From: GCA-2688775 sp035293285
GTDB taxonomy: Archaea > Nanobdellota > Nanobdellia > Woesearchaeales > GW2011-AR4
Assembly: GCA_035293285.1 (NCBI GenBank)
Contig: DATDOM010000093.1
Location: 89,605 to 153,604 of the forward strand
Reading direction: 5' to 3'
DNA: 64,000 bases
This document shows, piece after piece, positions 26,246-35,270 of the stretch. Both the position numbers and the translations under genes were made by a program. Positions within the stretch are counted from its first letter, which is position 1. Each line of letters opens with the position of its first letter. The notes beneath the pieces were generated by a model. The model saw nothing but the letters and a program-made list of their open reading frames with translations, ran no database searches and was not told the DNA's origin.

Positions 26246-27562
26246 TTAATTTATTGAATCCCCTATTGCTCCCTTGAAAGCCTCAGAAAGAGTGGGGTGC
26301 GCTATTATGGTGCTTTTGATTTCCTTTAATGGTATTTTGTGCTTTATCGCAAGAGTTGCAGATGCCACAAGCTCTGATGCGCCTGCTCCAATGCACGAGA
26401 ATCCCATGAGCAGCCCGTTTTCGTGGTATATCTTGACAAATCCGTCTATCTCTGACAAGGTCCGCGCCTTGCCGTTTGCGGCAAACCTGAAAATTTCTGA
26501 CTTTAATTTTGAATTTCTCACGCCGACAGATGATATCTCAGGTATCGTGAAAATAACGTTTGGAACCGTGTCCTCGTTTAGCTCATCATTTTGCCCCATT
26601 ATGTTATGTGCTGCAATTTCAGCCTGCGCGTATGCATAATGCGCAAGCATTATTTTTCCTGTGCAGTCTCCGACAGCATAAATATTGGAAACTGAGGTCT
26701 GCATTCTCGAGTTTATTGAAATCCCGTTTTCATATTTTATTCCAATTTTATCCATTATGATTTTATCAAAACTTGGCTCAACTCCAACTGATATTAGTAT
26801 TTTTTCTCCATGAGCCTTGCTTTGTTTGCCACCTTCCTCAAAATAAACTTCGTTTCCCTCAATTTTCTGGACTTTTGAGCCTGTGTGCACTTTTATTCCC
26901 TGCCTTCTCATAAGGCGCCTCAGCTCATTTGAAACTTCCAAATCTTCTCCAGGCACAAGCCTGTCAAGAAATTCTATGATTGTGACTTTAGAGCCAAATG
27001 CTGAAAATATCGAGCCAAACTCGCACCCTATATAACCCCCTCCAACAATTATCAGGGACTCCGGCAGCTTGCTTAATTCAAGAAGCTCCTTGCTTGTCAG
27101 GACAGATTCGCTTAATGATATCCCTTTAATCAGCCTTGGCCTTGCTCCTGTGGCTATCACTATGTTTTTCGTCCTGATTTCCCTGTTATCAACAACAACT
27201 GTGTGATTGTCTTTTATAACTGCAGAGCCTTTCATGACGTCAACTTTGTGCTCCTTAAGAATGAGGCTTACACCTCTTGAAAGAACTCCGACAACATCCT
27301 CTTTTCTTTTCATAAGCAGGCCAAAATCAATTTTGGCTCCCTGCGATAATATGCCGTACTCCTCAGACTTCTGCATTTTCTGAAATATGCTTGCTGATGC
27401 GTGAAGCGACTTTGTAGGAATGCAGCCATAGTTTGTGCATGTCCCTCCAAGCTCATCTTTTTCTATTATTAAGGCCCTGCCTTTGAGCTGTGAAACTATC
27501 TTTGCGCACTCATATCCTGCCGGGCCTGAGCCTATAATTATCGCATCATACTCTGTGTTCAT
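26246..27562 (-). CDS. Class I pyridine nucleotide-disulfide oxidoreductase (dihydrolipoyl dehydrogenase-like)
   Basis: The 438-residue flavoenzyme has AIIIGSGPAGYECAKIVSQL (FAD), the redox-active CTNYGC (Cx4C, about residues 42-47), IIVGGGYIGCEFGSIFSAFG (NAD(P)), YAVGDCTGKIMLAHYAYAQA and the C-terminal AHPTLSEAFKGA, whose His and Glu are the active-site base pair from the other subunit. This combination is that of dihydrolipoyl dehydrogenase. No lipoyl complex genes are in the window, so it might act on another disulfide. A TATA box at about 27585-27592 lies 26 nt upstream (leaderless). Confidence 0.85.
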   Translation of the reverse strand: MNTEYDAIIIGSGPAGYECAKIVSQLKGRALIIEKDELGGTCTNYGCIPTKSLHASASIFQKMQKSEEYGILSQGAKIDFGLLMKRKEDVVGVLSRGVSLILKEHKVDVMKGSAVIKDNHTVVVDNREIRTKNIVIATGARPRLIKGISLSESVLTSKELLELSKLPESLIIVGGGYIGCEFGSIFSAFGSKVTIIEFLDRLVPGEDLEVSNELRRLMRRQGIKVHTGSKVQKIEGNEVYFEEGGKQSKAHGEKILISVGVEPSFDKIIMDKIGIKYENGISINSRMQTSVSNIYAVGDCTGKIMLAHYAYAQAEIAAHNIMGQNDELNEDTVPNVIFTIPEISSVGVRNSKLKSEIFRFAANGKARTLSEIDGFVKIYHENGLLMGFSCIGAGASELVASATLAIKHKIPLKEIKSTIIAHPTLSEAFKGAIGDSIN

Positions 27563-27733
27563 TAGCAGCTGTCAAGGCAAATATTTTATAAATGTTGCCC
27601 TATTAAGAATACTCTGAATACTTCTCTATATCTCTAAACATAATGCAAAACAGCAAGTTTGGGAATCAAACTGCATTTTATCACCGTCTTAACCAAGACA
27701 AGTTTTATAAACACTTTAGCTTATTTTGGCATT

Positions 27734-28696
27734 ATGAAAAATCCGCTTGTTTCTGTGGTTGTAATAAACTACAACGAAAAAAACCTGCTCAAAACAGTCA
27801 TAGATTCCATATATTCGCTTGATTACAAGAATATTGAGCTCTTGGTTGTTGACAACGCATCAACTGACGGAAGCAAGGAATTCATTGAGAAGAACTATAA
27901 AAAAGTGATTCTTGTAAAAAACAGAAAAAACCTCGGCTATGTCGGGCTTAATTCTGCAGTAAAGCACTGCAAGGGAGACTATATTCTCTTTTTGAATAAT
28001 GACTTGGAGCTTGACAAAAAATCACTCACGCTTCTTTTGGATGCTGCGCAAAAAACAAAAGCAGCGATGGCTGCGCCAAGGCTTGTGAACACCCACGATA
28101 AATCACTTAAATCAGGAGGGACGTGGGTATCACGGGCATTTTATAACGGGCACTTAAAATCCAGGGGAGATGAAAAAATCAGGGAAATTCCATATCTTGG
28201 CGTCGGTCTTATAGAGAAAAAAGTTGTTGATGATTTCGGATATCTTTTTGATGATGATTATTTTATCTATTCAGAAGACCTTGACCTTGGATTAAGGCTG
28301 AGGCTTATTGGCAATAAAGTAATTTTTGTGCCAACTGCAGTTATGTACCACCTTCATTCTGCTACAATGGGAAAATCAAAAGGATACAAAAGAACATTTC
28401 TGCTTGAAAAAAATCTTCTTACTACAATGATAAAAAATCTTTACTGGAGAAATATAATAATATTTTTTCCTTACGCGCTCCTGATGAGGCTTATTGCCGC
28501 AGCACGCGACTTTTTTACTCTCGAATTCATGACAGGCTTTGCAAGAATCTACGCTTTCTTCTGGGTTTTTTTAAATATCGGAAGCATACTAAAAAAAAGG
28601 GCAAGACTGCAAAAACTGAGAAAAATGCCTGACAGCTATGTTCTTAAATTATTTTCTGAAAATGAGGTTTTTAAGCTGAAGAAATTCAATGTTTGA
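27734..28696 (+). CDS. Family 2 glycosyltransferase (rhamnosyltransferase-like)
   Basis: The 320-residue protein has VSVVVINYNEKNLLKTVIDS, VVDNASTDGSKEFIE, ILFLNNDLELDKKS (NDD-type metal site) and the acceptor-side YSEDLDLGLRLRLIG (ED motif), followed by one or two membrane-associated helices near residue 250. Family members add deoxyhexoses or hexoses to lipid-linked glycans. The start at 27734 is chosen because a TATA box (TTTATAA, 27704-27710) lies 27 nt upstream; the in-frame codons before it are not supported. Confidence 0.85.
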   Translation: MKNPLVSVVVINYNEKNLLKTVIDSIYSLDYKNIELLVVDNASTDGSKEFIEKNYKKVILVKNRKNLGYVGLNSAVKHCKGDYILFLNNDLELDKKSLTLLLDAAQKTKAAMAAPRLVNTHDKSLKSGGTWVSRAFYNGHLKSRGDEKIREIPYLGVGLIEKKVVDDFGYLFDDDYFIYSEDLDLGLRLRLIGNKVIFVPTAVMYHLHSATMGKSKGYKRTFLLEKNLLTTMIKNLYWRNIIIFFPYALLMRLIAAARDFFTLEFMTGFARIYAFFWVFLNIGSILKKRARLQKLRKMPDSYVLKLFSENEVFKLKKFNV

Positions 28697-29032
28697 TTGA
28701 ATGTTATAGAAATTCACGGTACGTAAAGTTCTTTTTATAAATATTCCAAATAACCTCAGAAACTTATTTATAGATTTTAAATTTCAAGGTTTTTTATGTA
28801 CTCTGTCAGGCAAATCTTAAGGGAAAACTGGAATTCTTATCATAAAACAAATAATCCGACTAAGCATTAAAAGACTCTTTCCAGAACCTAACTTCATTAG
28901 GAATTGCAGGCCCCCCTTGTCAGCTCCGCTGCCTCAAATTAATTGCATTTTGAACTTATGATGGAACTTTTTATTAAATAATTATGACCTATTTTGATTA
29001 GAAACCATTAAAAGCGTCCCTATTATCTATTG
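28697..29032. other. Non-coding spacer with possible transposon relic
   Basis: This AT-rich gap holds no gene I trust. A 24-codon frame at 28797-28871 begins MYSVRQILRENWNSYHKTNN and has a TATA-like TTATTTATAG about 27 nt upstream. The ILRENW start resembles the N-terminus of zinc-binding transposases, so it may be a relic. GGCCCCCCTTGTCAGCTCCG (28909-28928) resembles the CCCCTTTGTCAGC block of the MITE copies. A TATA-like CATTAAAAG near 29007 probably drives the candidate RNA downstream. Confidence 0.3.
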
Positions 29033-29112
29033 GATGTGCACGCGATGAGAGAAGTGAACACCCATTGAGCAATGCAATGATATGCGGAAGTAACTGCCGA
29101 GCGTGCGCCTTT
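29033..29112 (+). ncRNA. Candidate small RNA with box C/D-like layout
   Basis: This 80-nt GC-richer segment in an AT-rich gap starts about 25 nt after a TATA-like CATTAAAAG. GTGCACGC near its start and GCGTGCGC near its end pair as a closing stem. Just inside it lie GATGA (C-like) at the 5' side and CCGA (D-like) at the 3' side. An internal TTGA and ATGATAT could be D' and C'. The boxes deviate from the consensus RUGAUGA and CUGA, so the class is uncertain. I did not match guides to rRNA. Confidence 0.3.
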
Positions 29113-29120
29113 AATCAGAA

Positions 29121-30275
29121 TCATCCAAACATTTTAAGATGCTCTTTTCCTTCTGACTTGTCAACACTCTTTATCTTTTCAGATGCCTTGACAAAATCCC
29201 CGAAAATGACGTAATCACGGTTTTCACGCATGGCAAAATAGCCTGCTTCAGTGCAGACTGATTTTAACTCGGCGCCGCTGAAGTTTTCAGTTATGTTTAC
29301 AACATTATCAAGGTTAATTCCCTTTTCAAGGTTCATGATTTTTGCGTGTATTTTCAGGATGTCTGTCCTTGCCTCCTTGTTAGGTATTGGGATGTGTATC
29401 ATCCTGTCAAGCCTTCCGGGCCTTATTATTGCAGGATCCAAAATGTCTTTCCTGTTTGTTGCACCTATGATTTTTACATTGTCAAGCGGCTTAAATCCGT
29501 CAAGCTCTGCCAAAAGCTGCATGAAAGTCCTGTTTACTTCCCTCTCACCTGAAGTGCCTACTTCAATTCTTCTTGCTGCAAGCGCGTCAAGCTCATCAAT
29601 GAAAATTACTGAAGGCGCTTTTCTCCTGGCGAGCGCAAAAATTTCCTTTACAAGCTTTGCGCCTTCTCCAATGAACTTTTGCACAAGCTCAGAGCCCACA
29701 ATTTCAATAAATGTTGAGTTTGTTGATGCTGCAACTGCCTTTGCAAGAAGTGTTTTTCCCGTCCCTGGTTCGCCGTAAAGCAAAACTCCTTTTGGCGGAG
29801 TTATCCCGATTTTCTTGAACAGCTCGGGCTTTTTGAGCGGAAGCTCGACAACTTCCCTTATCTCCTGAATCTGCTCGCTTAATCCGCCGACATCTTCCCA
29901 CGATGTTGTCGGCTTTTCAATTATGACAAACTTTTCAACATTGAACTTTCTTGCTATCGGCACTTTTCTTATGATTGTCAGGTTTTTCTGCTCAACCAAA
30001 ACCAAATCGCCCGCCTTCAATTTGCCGCACTCGCTTGAAACATTAACCAAAAACTGGTTGCCGTTTGGAATTTTTATCAGCACATTCCTTTCAAAAATCT
30101 CGCGGACTTCGCAGACCATCAGGGGATTTGACTTGAAGAACTCGATTTCCTGCTTTAGCCTGCTGACAGTTTCTTTCAGTATCTTATTTTCCTCTTCAAC
30201 CTGGTTTGATGTTGTAGAATAAGAATACATAATGCTGTCAATGACATTCTTTGACTTAGCTTCTTTTGCTGGCAT
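29121..30275 (-). CDS. pan: Proteasome-activating nucleotidase (PAN), AAA+ ATPase
   Basis: The 384-residue protein has an N-terminal coiled coil (about 24-50), an OB domain (about 55-105) and the AAA+ module: Walker A GEPGTGKT (168-175), Walker B VIFIDELD (223-230), sensor IIGATNRKDILDPAI and arginine fingers in RPGRLDRMI. It unfolds proteins and feeds them to the 20S proteasome. The C-terminus is MFG; this is a relaxed hydrophobic-aromatic-X form of the HbYX motif that docks into the 20S core. I chose ATG 30275 over a TTG one codon upstream; a TATA box (TATAAAAA on the minus strand region 30295-30304) lies about 26 nt away. Confidence 0.92.
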   Translation of the reverse strand: MPAKEAKSKNVIDSIMYSYSTTSNQVEEENKILKETVSRLKQEIEFFKSNPLMVCEVREIFERNVLIKIPNGNQFLVNVSSECGKLKAGDLVLVEQKNLTIIRKVPIARKFNVEKFVIIEKPTTSWEDVGGLSEQIQEIREVVELPLKKPELFKKIGITPPKGVLLYGEPGTGKTLLAKAVAASTNSTFIEIVGSELVQKFIGEGAKLVKEIFALARRKAPSVIFIDELDALAARRIEVGTSGEREVNRTFMQLLAELDGFKPLDNVKIIGATNRKDILDPAIIRPGRLDRMIHIPIPNKEARTDILKIHAKIMNLEKGINLDNVVNITENFSGAELKSVCTEAGYFAMRENRDYVIFGDFVKASEKIKSVDKSEGKEHLKMFG

Positions 30276-30314
30276 CAAAACTGGTGACCGGAATTGATAT
30301 AAAAAGCTTTGGAT

Positions 30315-31244
30315 TTAAAGAAATCTTTTCCCATCAGCAAATACTCTTGGGTTTTTCATGACGAAATCAACGTGAAACGGAACATCCACTTTTCCGCCAA
30401 AATGCAAATTATTTCCAAATGCAACGTGGAATGTTCCCATTACTTTCTCGTCTTCAAGAACTTCTCCGGTGATTTTTGCCTTGTGGTTTGTGCCTATGCC
30501 GAGCTCTGCGACATTCCCGTGTAATCTTGTTTTTAACAGTTTTTGAAATTTTGCAGCAGTCTTTCCGCCCCTGATGTTTTTTATAAAACCATCTTTAATT
30601 TCCATTCTTATATTTTTATCAATAATACCGAGGCCCGCAACGCTTGCGTCGCAAACTAAAATCCCGTTTGTTTTGTTTTCAAGCGGCGCTATGAATATTT
30701 CTCCTGAAGGCAAGTTTCCAAATGCTCCTTTTTTTGTGTAGATGCCGTCGTCTGATACCCATTTTCTGCCTTTTATGAAAAATTTCAGGTCAGTTCCTTT
30801 ATTTGTAGTTATTTTGATAATATTCTTACTTTTTAATTTTGAAATAAGCATATCATTTCTTTTTCTTATATCATTTAAATTGAGATTCAATGTTCTTTTT
30901 GCCATGCCTTCCGTGATTCCCGGCATGCTTGCAATCCTTGCGCCCTTTTTGCTTGCATTTTCCCTTGCTCTTGTGTGGCTTAATGATTTAATTGTTGCAA
31001 GAAGACAAACGTCATATTTTAGCATTTCATCTGCAATATTTTTTTGCGGCTCTGAGCCGTGCGATTTTGGAATATTTGTAAATACAAGCTTTGATTTTTT
31101 TGCGAGTCTTAATGATTCTCTGAATAGAGCTTCGCCGATTTTCTTAAGTTTCGAGTCTGTTACAATGAGGCAGCTTTCATTCCTTTTTAGCCCCATGCAT
31201 TCTTTAAGAATTATTTTTGAGGATTTGTCAAGATTAATCTTCAT
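30315..31244 (-). CDS. M29-type (thermophilic) aminopeptidase
   Basis: The 309-residue protein carries the M29 metal-site pattern near its end: NVAELGIGTNHKAKITG (first Glu), LEDEKVMGTFHVAFGNN (second Glu and His) and PFHVDFVM (His and Asp), with GGK between. It should trim N-terminal residues from peptides and use two metal ions. A longer frame to 31355 exists, but it adds 37 basic residues overlapping the cupin gene; MKINLDKSSK at 31244 looks like the true start. It follows PAN in a peptide-degradation cluster and may clear proteasome products. Confidence 0.8.
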   Translation of the reverse strand: MKINLDKSSKIILKECMGLKRNESCLIVTDSKLKKIGEALFRESLRLAKKSKLVFTNIPKSHGSEPQKNIADEMLKYDVCLLATIKSLSHTRARENASKKGARIASMPGITEGMAKRTLNLNLNDIRKRNDMLISKLKSKNIIKITTNKGTDLKFFIKGRKWVSDDGIYTKKGAFGNLPSGEIFIAPLENKTNGILVCDASVAGLGIIDKNIRMEIKDGFIKNIRGGKTAAKFQKLLKTRLHGNVAELGIGTNHKAKITGEVLEDEKVMGTFHVAFGNNLHFGGKVDVPFHVDFVMKNPRVFADGKRFL

Positions 31245-31278
31245 GGGATAATGCCATTTTTTTGTTTTTATTGGAATA

Positions 31279-31653
31279 TTATTTCTTTGCCTCTTCGTAC
31301 CCGACATCTCTTGGAGAATAAATTGAAATGAAAATTGCATCTTCATTGCCTTCATTTACGCAGCCATGAACGACGTTTTTTGGTGCAACATCAATCTGAC
31401 CTGCCTTGATTTTTTGAATCTGGCCGTTGCCCAGGTAATATGTGAGTTCTCCCTGTACCATTATCCATGTGTCCTGCCCTTTAGGGTGGGTATGAGCTTC
31501 AACTTCCTGCCCCGGTTTTACCCCCCAGGCAAAAATTATGGAGTGCTCCGTGGCAGCAACCAGATTTACAATTGCTTTTTCATCAGAGAACTTTACAAGA
31601 TTTTTTATCGTGAAAATCCTTTTATCGGCAGAACCGTCAATTCCTTCGTTCAT
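31279..31653 (-). CDS. Single-domain cupin protein
   Basis: The 124-residue protein has the two cupin motifs: GVKPGQEVEAHTHPKGQDTW (two metal His, with E/Q) and IDVAPKNVVHGCVNEGNED (third His). Small cupins bind a metal and act as isomerases, dioxygenases or sensors. Nothing in sequence gives the substrate. It lies 34 nt upstream of the M29 gene on the same strand, so co-transcription is likely. Confidence 0.8.
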   Translation of the reverse strand: MNEGIDGSADKRIFTIKNLVKFSDEKAIVNLVAATEHSIIFAWGVKPGQEVEAHTHPKGQDTWIMVQGELTYYLGNGQIQKIKAGQIDVAPKNVVHGCVNEGNEDAIFISIYSPRDVGYEEAKK

Positions 31654-31704
31654 GTTGTGAATTAAAATAAATGAGGGGTTTATATAATTTTGTCTGTAGA
31701 TTAT

Positions 31705-33477
31705 TTATGCAACAAACTCGCCGTCCTTTAAAATCCAGTGCTTGTTGCCTTTCTTGTCAATTCCAAACACATCAAGCTTTTGCCTTGGAGCGTTGAACAC
31801 TATATCCATGTGGTATTCTGTGCTCCTGTCAGGCTCAAATCCTGAGCCCAAGGCAATGTGCATCATCCTTGCAATTTTTTCATTAACAATAAGATAATCG
31901 CACAATTTTGCCTTTGGGTTTGTGTTGATTGCAAACTCGCCGACCCTTTCAAAGTTTTTCTTCTTCATGTCAATTATGTCCTGCGGCAGGCTTTTGTGCT
32001 TTTCTGCCAGAAGGAGCATTTTCAGTGATTCCTGTTTTTTCTCATTTATTTTCTTCACAATGTCTTTTGGCCCGTCAATAATCTTGTATGAATCGCCGTA
32101 GCACTCGACGACCATCGGGTTTTTTCCGTCAAGCTGGTAGCTCATGTCAACGTGGACTACGACATCTCCAACAAAAATTCCCTTGATATATTCTGGCGTG
32201 ACAAATGCCTCACCGCCAGGAATATTTCCCATGCAGCCTGCTTTTATTCCAGTCATCTTCAGGTACTCTGAATTTATTTTTTCGCGGACATCAGTATCGG
32301 ACCTTCTGACCCATCTTCTTTGTCCGCTATCCATCACAAGGCCTACTTCAAGCTTTGTCACATATTTTTCCTTTAATTTTCCCTGGATGTGGATTACATC
32401 GCACTTGTCCATCAAGTCCTTTATTTTCTGGTTCCTTCTTCTTATGTCAGTCCAGTCAACAAGGTTTGTCTCAATGAAAATGTCTATTGGTATTGTTTCA
32501 GTGAATGCAACTCTTGCAATTGGGTCTCTGTCATCAAGCTTTGTCTGTGGATAGAAATCAAGCTTGTAAATCATCTGGCCCGGAGTTGTCCATCTTGTTT
32601 TTTTGTTTAAAGAAGGATAACCAAATAATTCACCAAACATGTGCTTTCCGGGGTAGCCTTTCCCGCTTATTGAAAATGATAAGTCTATTGGTTTTATTCT
32701 GTCAAGCTTCAGGAGGCTTGAAACTTTTTTGTAGGACTTAAAAGGCTCTTCATCAACTTCCTTGCAGAGCTCGCAGCCAAGAAGCGTTGCCCTTAATTCA
32801 GAAGTCCTTTCGCTTTTGTCAAGCATTGATTTTCTGAATGTGTAGGAATTCATTGAAGGCTCTGCTGCCTTTGCGGCGCTTTGAGTCATTGCCCAAATTA
32901 TTGAATAAGAATCTAGATAGTCTTCAAGCGGATGGCCAAGCTCTTCTTTTACTGCAATCAGGCTAAACCCTATTCCAACCCTTTCATTCTTTTTTAGCGC
33001 ATAAACGTCTTTCCATAAAATGTCTGCTGTTTTAAGCAATTCATCCATCCTGTAATCAGAAAACCATTTTATGTTAAAAGGCAGCTTCATTGCGCCTTCA
33101 AATCCTGAGCTTTTTGCCTCAAGGATGAAATCGGGCTTTTTGAACATTTTTCTGAATTCGCCTTTTGCTTTTTTGTCAACTTCCTCAATGAATTTTTTCA
33201 GTGCATCTGTTTTTTCGTTTTTTGTTCCATTTTCAAGCTCTTCTGACGTTTTCCAGACATCTTTTGCTGCTTCAATAGAATCAGATTTTCCCTTTATGCC
33301 GTTGCAGGCAACGTCAGCTCCAAGCTCGTGAAATGCCCTTGACAAAGGAGCGAGCGAAAAGAAAGCATCCTTGTTTGATATGTCAAAAATTATGAGAAAT
33401 GACTTTCCTTTTACATTTCCAATAAGCAATTTGTAGCTCTCTATTGCAGAATTGAATTCTTTTTCGTTGTATTTCAT
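31705..33477 (-). CDS. Large M29-like aminopeptidase
   Basis: The 590-residue protein repeats the M29 signature at its C-terminus in spaced form: GEFAINTNPKAKLCDYLIVN (Glu), EKIARMMHIALGSGF (Glu and His) and EYHMDIVF (His and Asp). The central part (about 200-480) also resembles M29 but with long insertions such as GKGYPGKHMFGELFGYPSLN. It is nearly twice the length of the neighbouring M29 enzyme (309 residues). It likely degrades peptides in the cytoplasm; no signal peptide is present. Substrate range unknown. Confidence 0.7.
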   Translation of the reverse strand: MKYNEKEFNSAIESYKLLIGNVKGKSFLIIFDISNKDAFFSLAPLSRAFHELGADVACNGIKGKSDSIEAAKDVWKTSEELENGTKNEKTDALKKFIEEVDKKAKGEFRKMFKKPDFILEAKSSGFEGAMKLPFNIKWFSDYRMDELLKTADILWKDVYALKKNERVGIGFSLIAVKEELGHPLEDYLDSYSIIWAMTQSAAKAAEPSMNSYTFRKSMLDKSERTSELRATLLGCELCKEVDEEPFKSYKKVSSLLKLDRIKPIDLSFSISGKGYPGKHMFGELFGYPSLNKKTRWTTPGQMIYKLDFYPQTKLDDRDPIARVAFTETIPIDIFIETNLVDWTDIRRRNQKIKDLMDKCDVIHIQGKLKEKYVTKLEVGLVMDSGQRRWVRRSDTDVREKINSEYLKMTGIKAGCMGNIPGGEAFVTPEYIKGIFVGDVVVHVDMSYQLDGKNPMVVECYGDSYKIIDGPKDIVKKINEKKQESLKMLLLAEKHKSLPQDIIDMKKKNFERVGEFAINTNPKAKLCDYLIVNEKIARMMHIALGSGFEPDRSTEYHMDIVFNAPRQKLDVFGIDKKGNKHWILKDGEFVA

Positions 33478-33490
33478 AAAGAAACGAAAT

Positions 33491-34564
33491 TTAAATGATT
33501 AATAAATCTTTTGTTGTCTTTGTCAGCACTTCAGTCTTGTTATTTTTGAGCATCAAAGTATCTTCAATCCTTATGCCAAACTTTTTGGGAAAATATACTC
33601 CCGGCTCTATTGTGAAAACCATGTTGTTTTGTATTTTGTCTTTTGAATTTAAGGTAAGGTTTGGCATTTCGTGGATTTCAACTCCAACTCCGTGGCCAAG
33701 TCCGTGCGTGAAATAATTCCTGTATTTTCCAAGGGAATTGCAAACAAAATCGTAAAGCTCTGAGCATTTCTTATTTTCCTTGACAAGATTTATTGTTTCT
33801 TTTTGTATTCTATTGAGCATTTCATAAGATTCTTTTTCCTTTTGTGACGGCTTTCCGACTGAAACTGTCCTTGTAATGTCAGAGCAATATCCTTTGTATT
33901 TCACGCCAAAATCAATCACGCAAAGCCCTTTATTCAACTTAAGATTATGCGGCTCGTAATGAGGCATGCTGCCATTTCTTCCTGATGCAACAATCGGGTT
34001 AAATGACAATTCAAGTCCGTGCTTTTTTGTTTCATAAACCAAAAATGCGGCAACATCCGATTCTGTTTTGAAATCCTTAAAATTATTTATTGTTTTCTGG
34101 ATTATTCTGTCTGCATAATTGCATGATGTTTTCAGGCATTCAATCTCTTCATTTGTTTTTATCTCCCTTAATTTTGAGCAGTCTTCCGAAACATCTTTTG
34201 TTTTTGCCTTTTTGAATGTTTTTTTAAGCGACTTGTAGAAGTTTAGGGCAAAATACCTGTTGTCTATTGCAATGCTTTTTGCCATGATTTTCTTTTTTGA
34301 AGCTATCTCTTTTACAGTCTCAAAAAGCCTTTTTTTATCCATCCCAAGGACATTCTTTATCTTGCATTTTTTTGCGCGCTCAATTTCCATTTTTGGCACG
34401 ACAAGAAACGGCTCTTTGTTTTTTGGGACTGCAAGAATTCCGACTCCGTTAAATCCTGAAAAATAATAGAAATTCGGGCTTGTCTCTGCCGAATACATAT
34501 TGTAAAACAGTGCAAAGTCAGTGCTTTTTTGATTAAGAACTGACTGGAGTTCTTTTATTTTCAT
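33491..34564 (-). CDS. M24 metallopeptidase, Xaa-Pro dipeptidase/aminopeptidase-like
   Basis: The 357-residue protein has the creatinase-like N-domain and the pita-bread catalytic domain with all five metal ligands visible: two Asp in VIDFGVKYKGYCSDITRT, His in THGLGHGVGVEIHE, Glu in FTIEPGVYFP and Glu in GIRIEDTL. It should cut peptides with proline at position two. A TATA-like TTAAATTAAAG lies about 25 nt upstream. It starts 13 nt from the large M29 gene end and belongs to the PAN-associated peptidase cluster. Confidence 0.9.
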   Translation of the reverse strand: MKIKELQSVLNQKSTDFALFYNMYSAETSPNFYYFSGFNGVGILAVPKNKEPFLVVPKMEIERAKKCKIKNVLGMDKKRLFETVKEIASKKKIMAKSIAIDNRYFALNFYKSLKKTFKKAKTKDVSEDCSKLREIKTNEEIECLKTSCNYADRIIQKTINNFKDFKTESDVAAFLVYETKKHGLELSFNPIVASGRNGSMPHYEPHNLKLNKGLCVIDFGVKYKGYCSDITRTVSVGKPSQKEKESYEMLNRIQKETINLVKENKKCSELYDFVCNSLGKYRNYFTHGLGHGVGVEIHEMPNLTLNSKDKIQNNMVFTIEPGVYFPKKFGIRIEDTLMLKNNKTEVLTKTTKDLLII

Positions 34565-34603
34565 AAATTTTAGTTAACTCTTTAATTTAATAATCTTACT
34601 AAT

Positions 34604-34847
34604 AAAAATGACTGGAGATAGGCCGCCGCCATTAACGTGCGGCGGCATCAATTGCGCTGTAATCTTTTTGGCTCGCCCCATTTTGGGCGATAATTGCTAT
34701 TAGCCTATTTGGAAGTTCTCTTAAGACAGGAGCTTTCGCCCTAATGCAGGCGAATGTGTTATGATTGCTGATGAATGTATGCCGAGCTAATGGCGAGGCG
34801 TAACTAAAAAGTCGCCTCTGAGGCGACTGGTTCATTAAATCAGATAA
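34604..34847. other. GC-rich structured intergenic element, copy A
   Basis: This spacer between divergent promoters contains a row of strong hairpins: GCCGCCGC/GCGGCGGC (34622-34646), TCGCCC/GGGCGA (34673-34690), TTCGCC/GGCGAA (34735-34754) and AGTCGCCT/AGGCGACT with a 3-nt loop (34810-34828). The part TATGCCGAGCTAATGGCGAG with the preceding CGCCC hairpin recurs near 56640-56710. ACTAAT lies at both edges (34598 and 34848) but that may be chance. It has no plausible coding frame. It could be a structured RNA or a mobile palindromic repeat. Confidence 0.45.
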
Positions 34848-34903
34848 ACTAATTTATAGGCACCAATCAAAAAAATTATAAACCTAAAGAATTTTGAAAA
34901 TTT

Positions 34904-35230
34904 ATGGGATTTGGAGACGAGTTTTTTGGAGCCAGGTCTGCAGAATATTACAATACTCAACTGGCACATTATTTGCTTAAATACGAAATATACAATAAAG
35001 CGAAGGAGGAAAAACAGTCAGGCAAAAACAGCAGTGCCAATGCATCACACGAAGTTTTTCTTGAGATTATGTACGAAATTGACGGATTACTCAAAGGCAT
35101 CAAAAAATACAAATATGAGCTTTCGATTCAAAACAAGCTTAAAATTCTTGCGGACAAAAAGCTAATGGAACTGTGCGACAAGCTTGAAATAAACTATAAG
35201 TACCTAAAAAAGCGCGGGATGGCGGCATAA
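34904..35230 (+). CDS. Small helical protein of unknown function
   Basis: I do not recognise this 108-residue soluble protein. It is charged and helical, with EIYNKAKEEKQSGKNSSANA (a low-complexity loop) near residue 30 and a likely coiled-coil second half (IDGLLKGIKKYKYELSIQNK onward). A TATA box (AATTATAAA, 34874-34882) lies 26-27 nt before the ATG, so it is a real leaderless gene. It may share a transcript with the M16 peptidase gene 40 nt downstream, though that gene has its own TATA box. Confidence 0.7.
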   Translation: MGFGDEFFGARSAEYYNTQLAHYLLKYEIYNKAKEEKQSGKNSSANASHEVFLEIMYEIDGLLKGIKKYKYELSIQNKLKILADKKLMELCDKLEINYKYLKKRGMAA

Positions 35231-35270
35231 CAACATAAATCTTATAAACCACCTTAATTTGTCTTTTCTA

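Noticed and set aside
28797..28871. 24-codon frame with a TATA-like box at the right distance
   Set aside because: Too short to claim as a gene; the resemblance to a transposase N-terminus is weak. It is noted only within the spacer description.
34598..34853. ACTAAT at both edges of structured element A as a target duplication
   Set aside because: Six AT-rich bases can recur by chance and no terminal inverted repeats accompany them.
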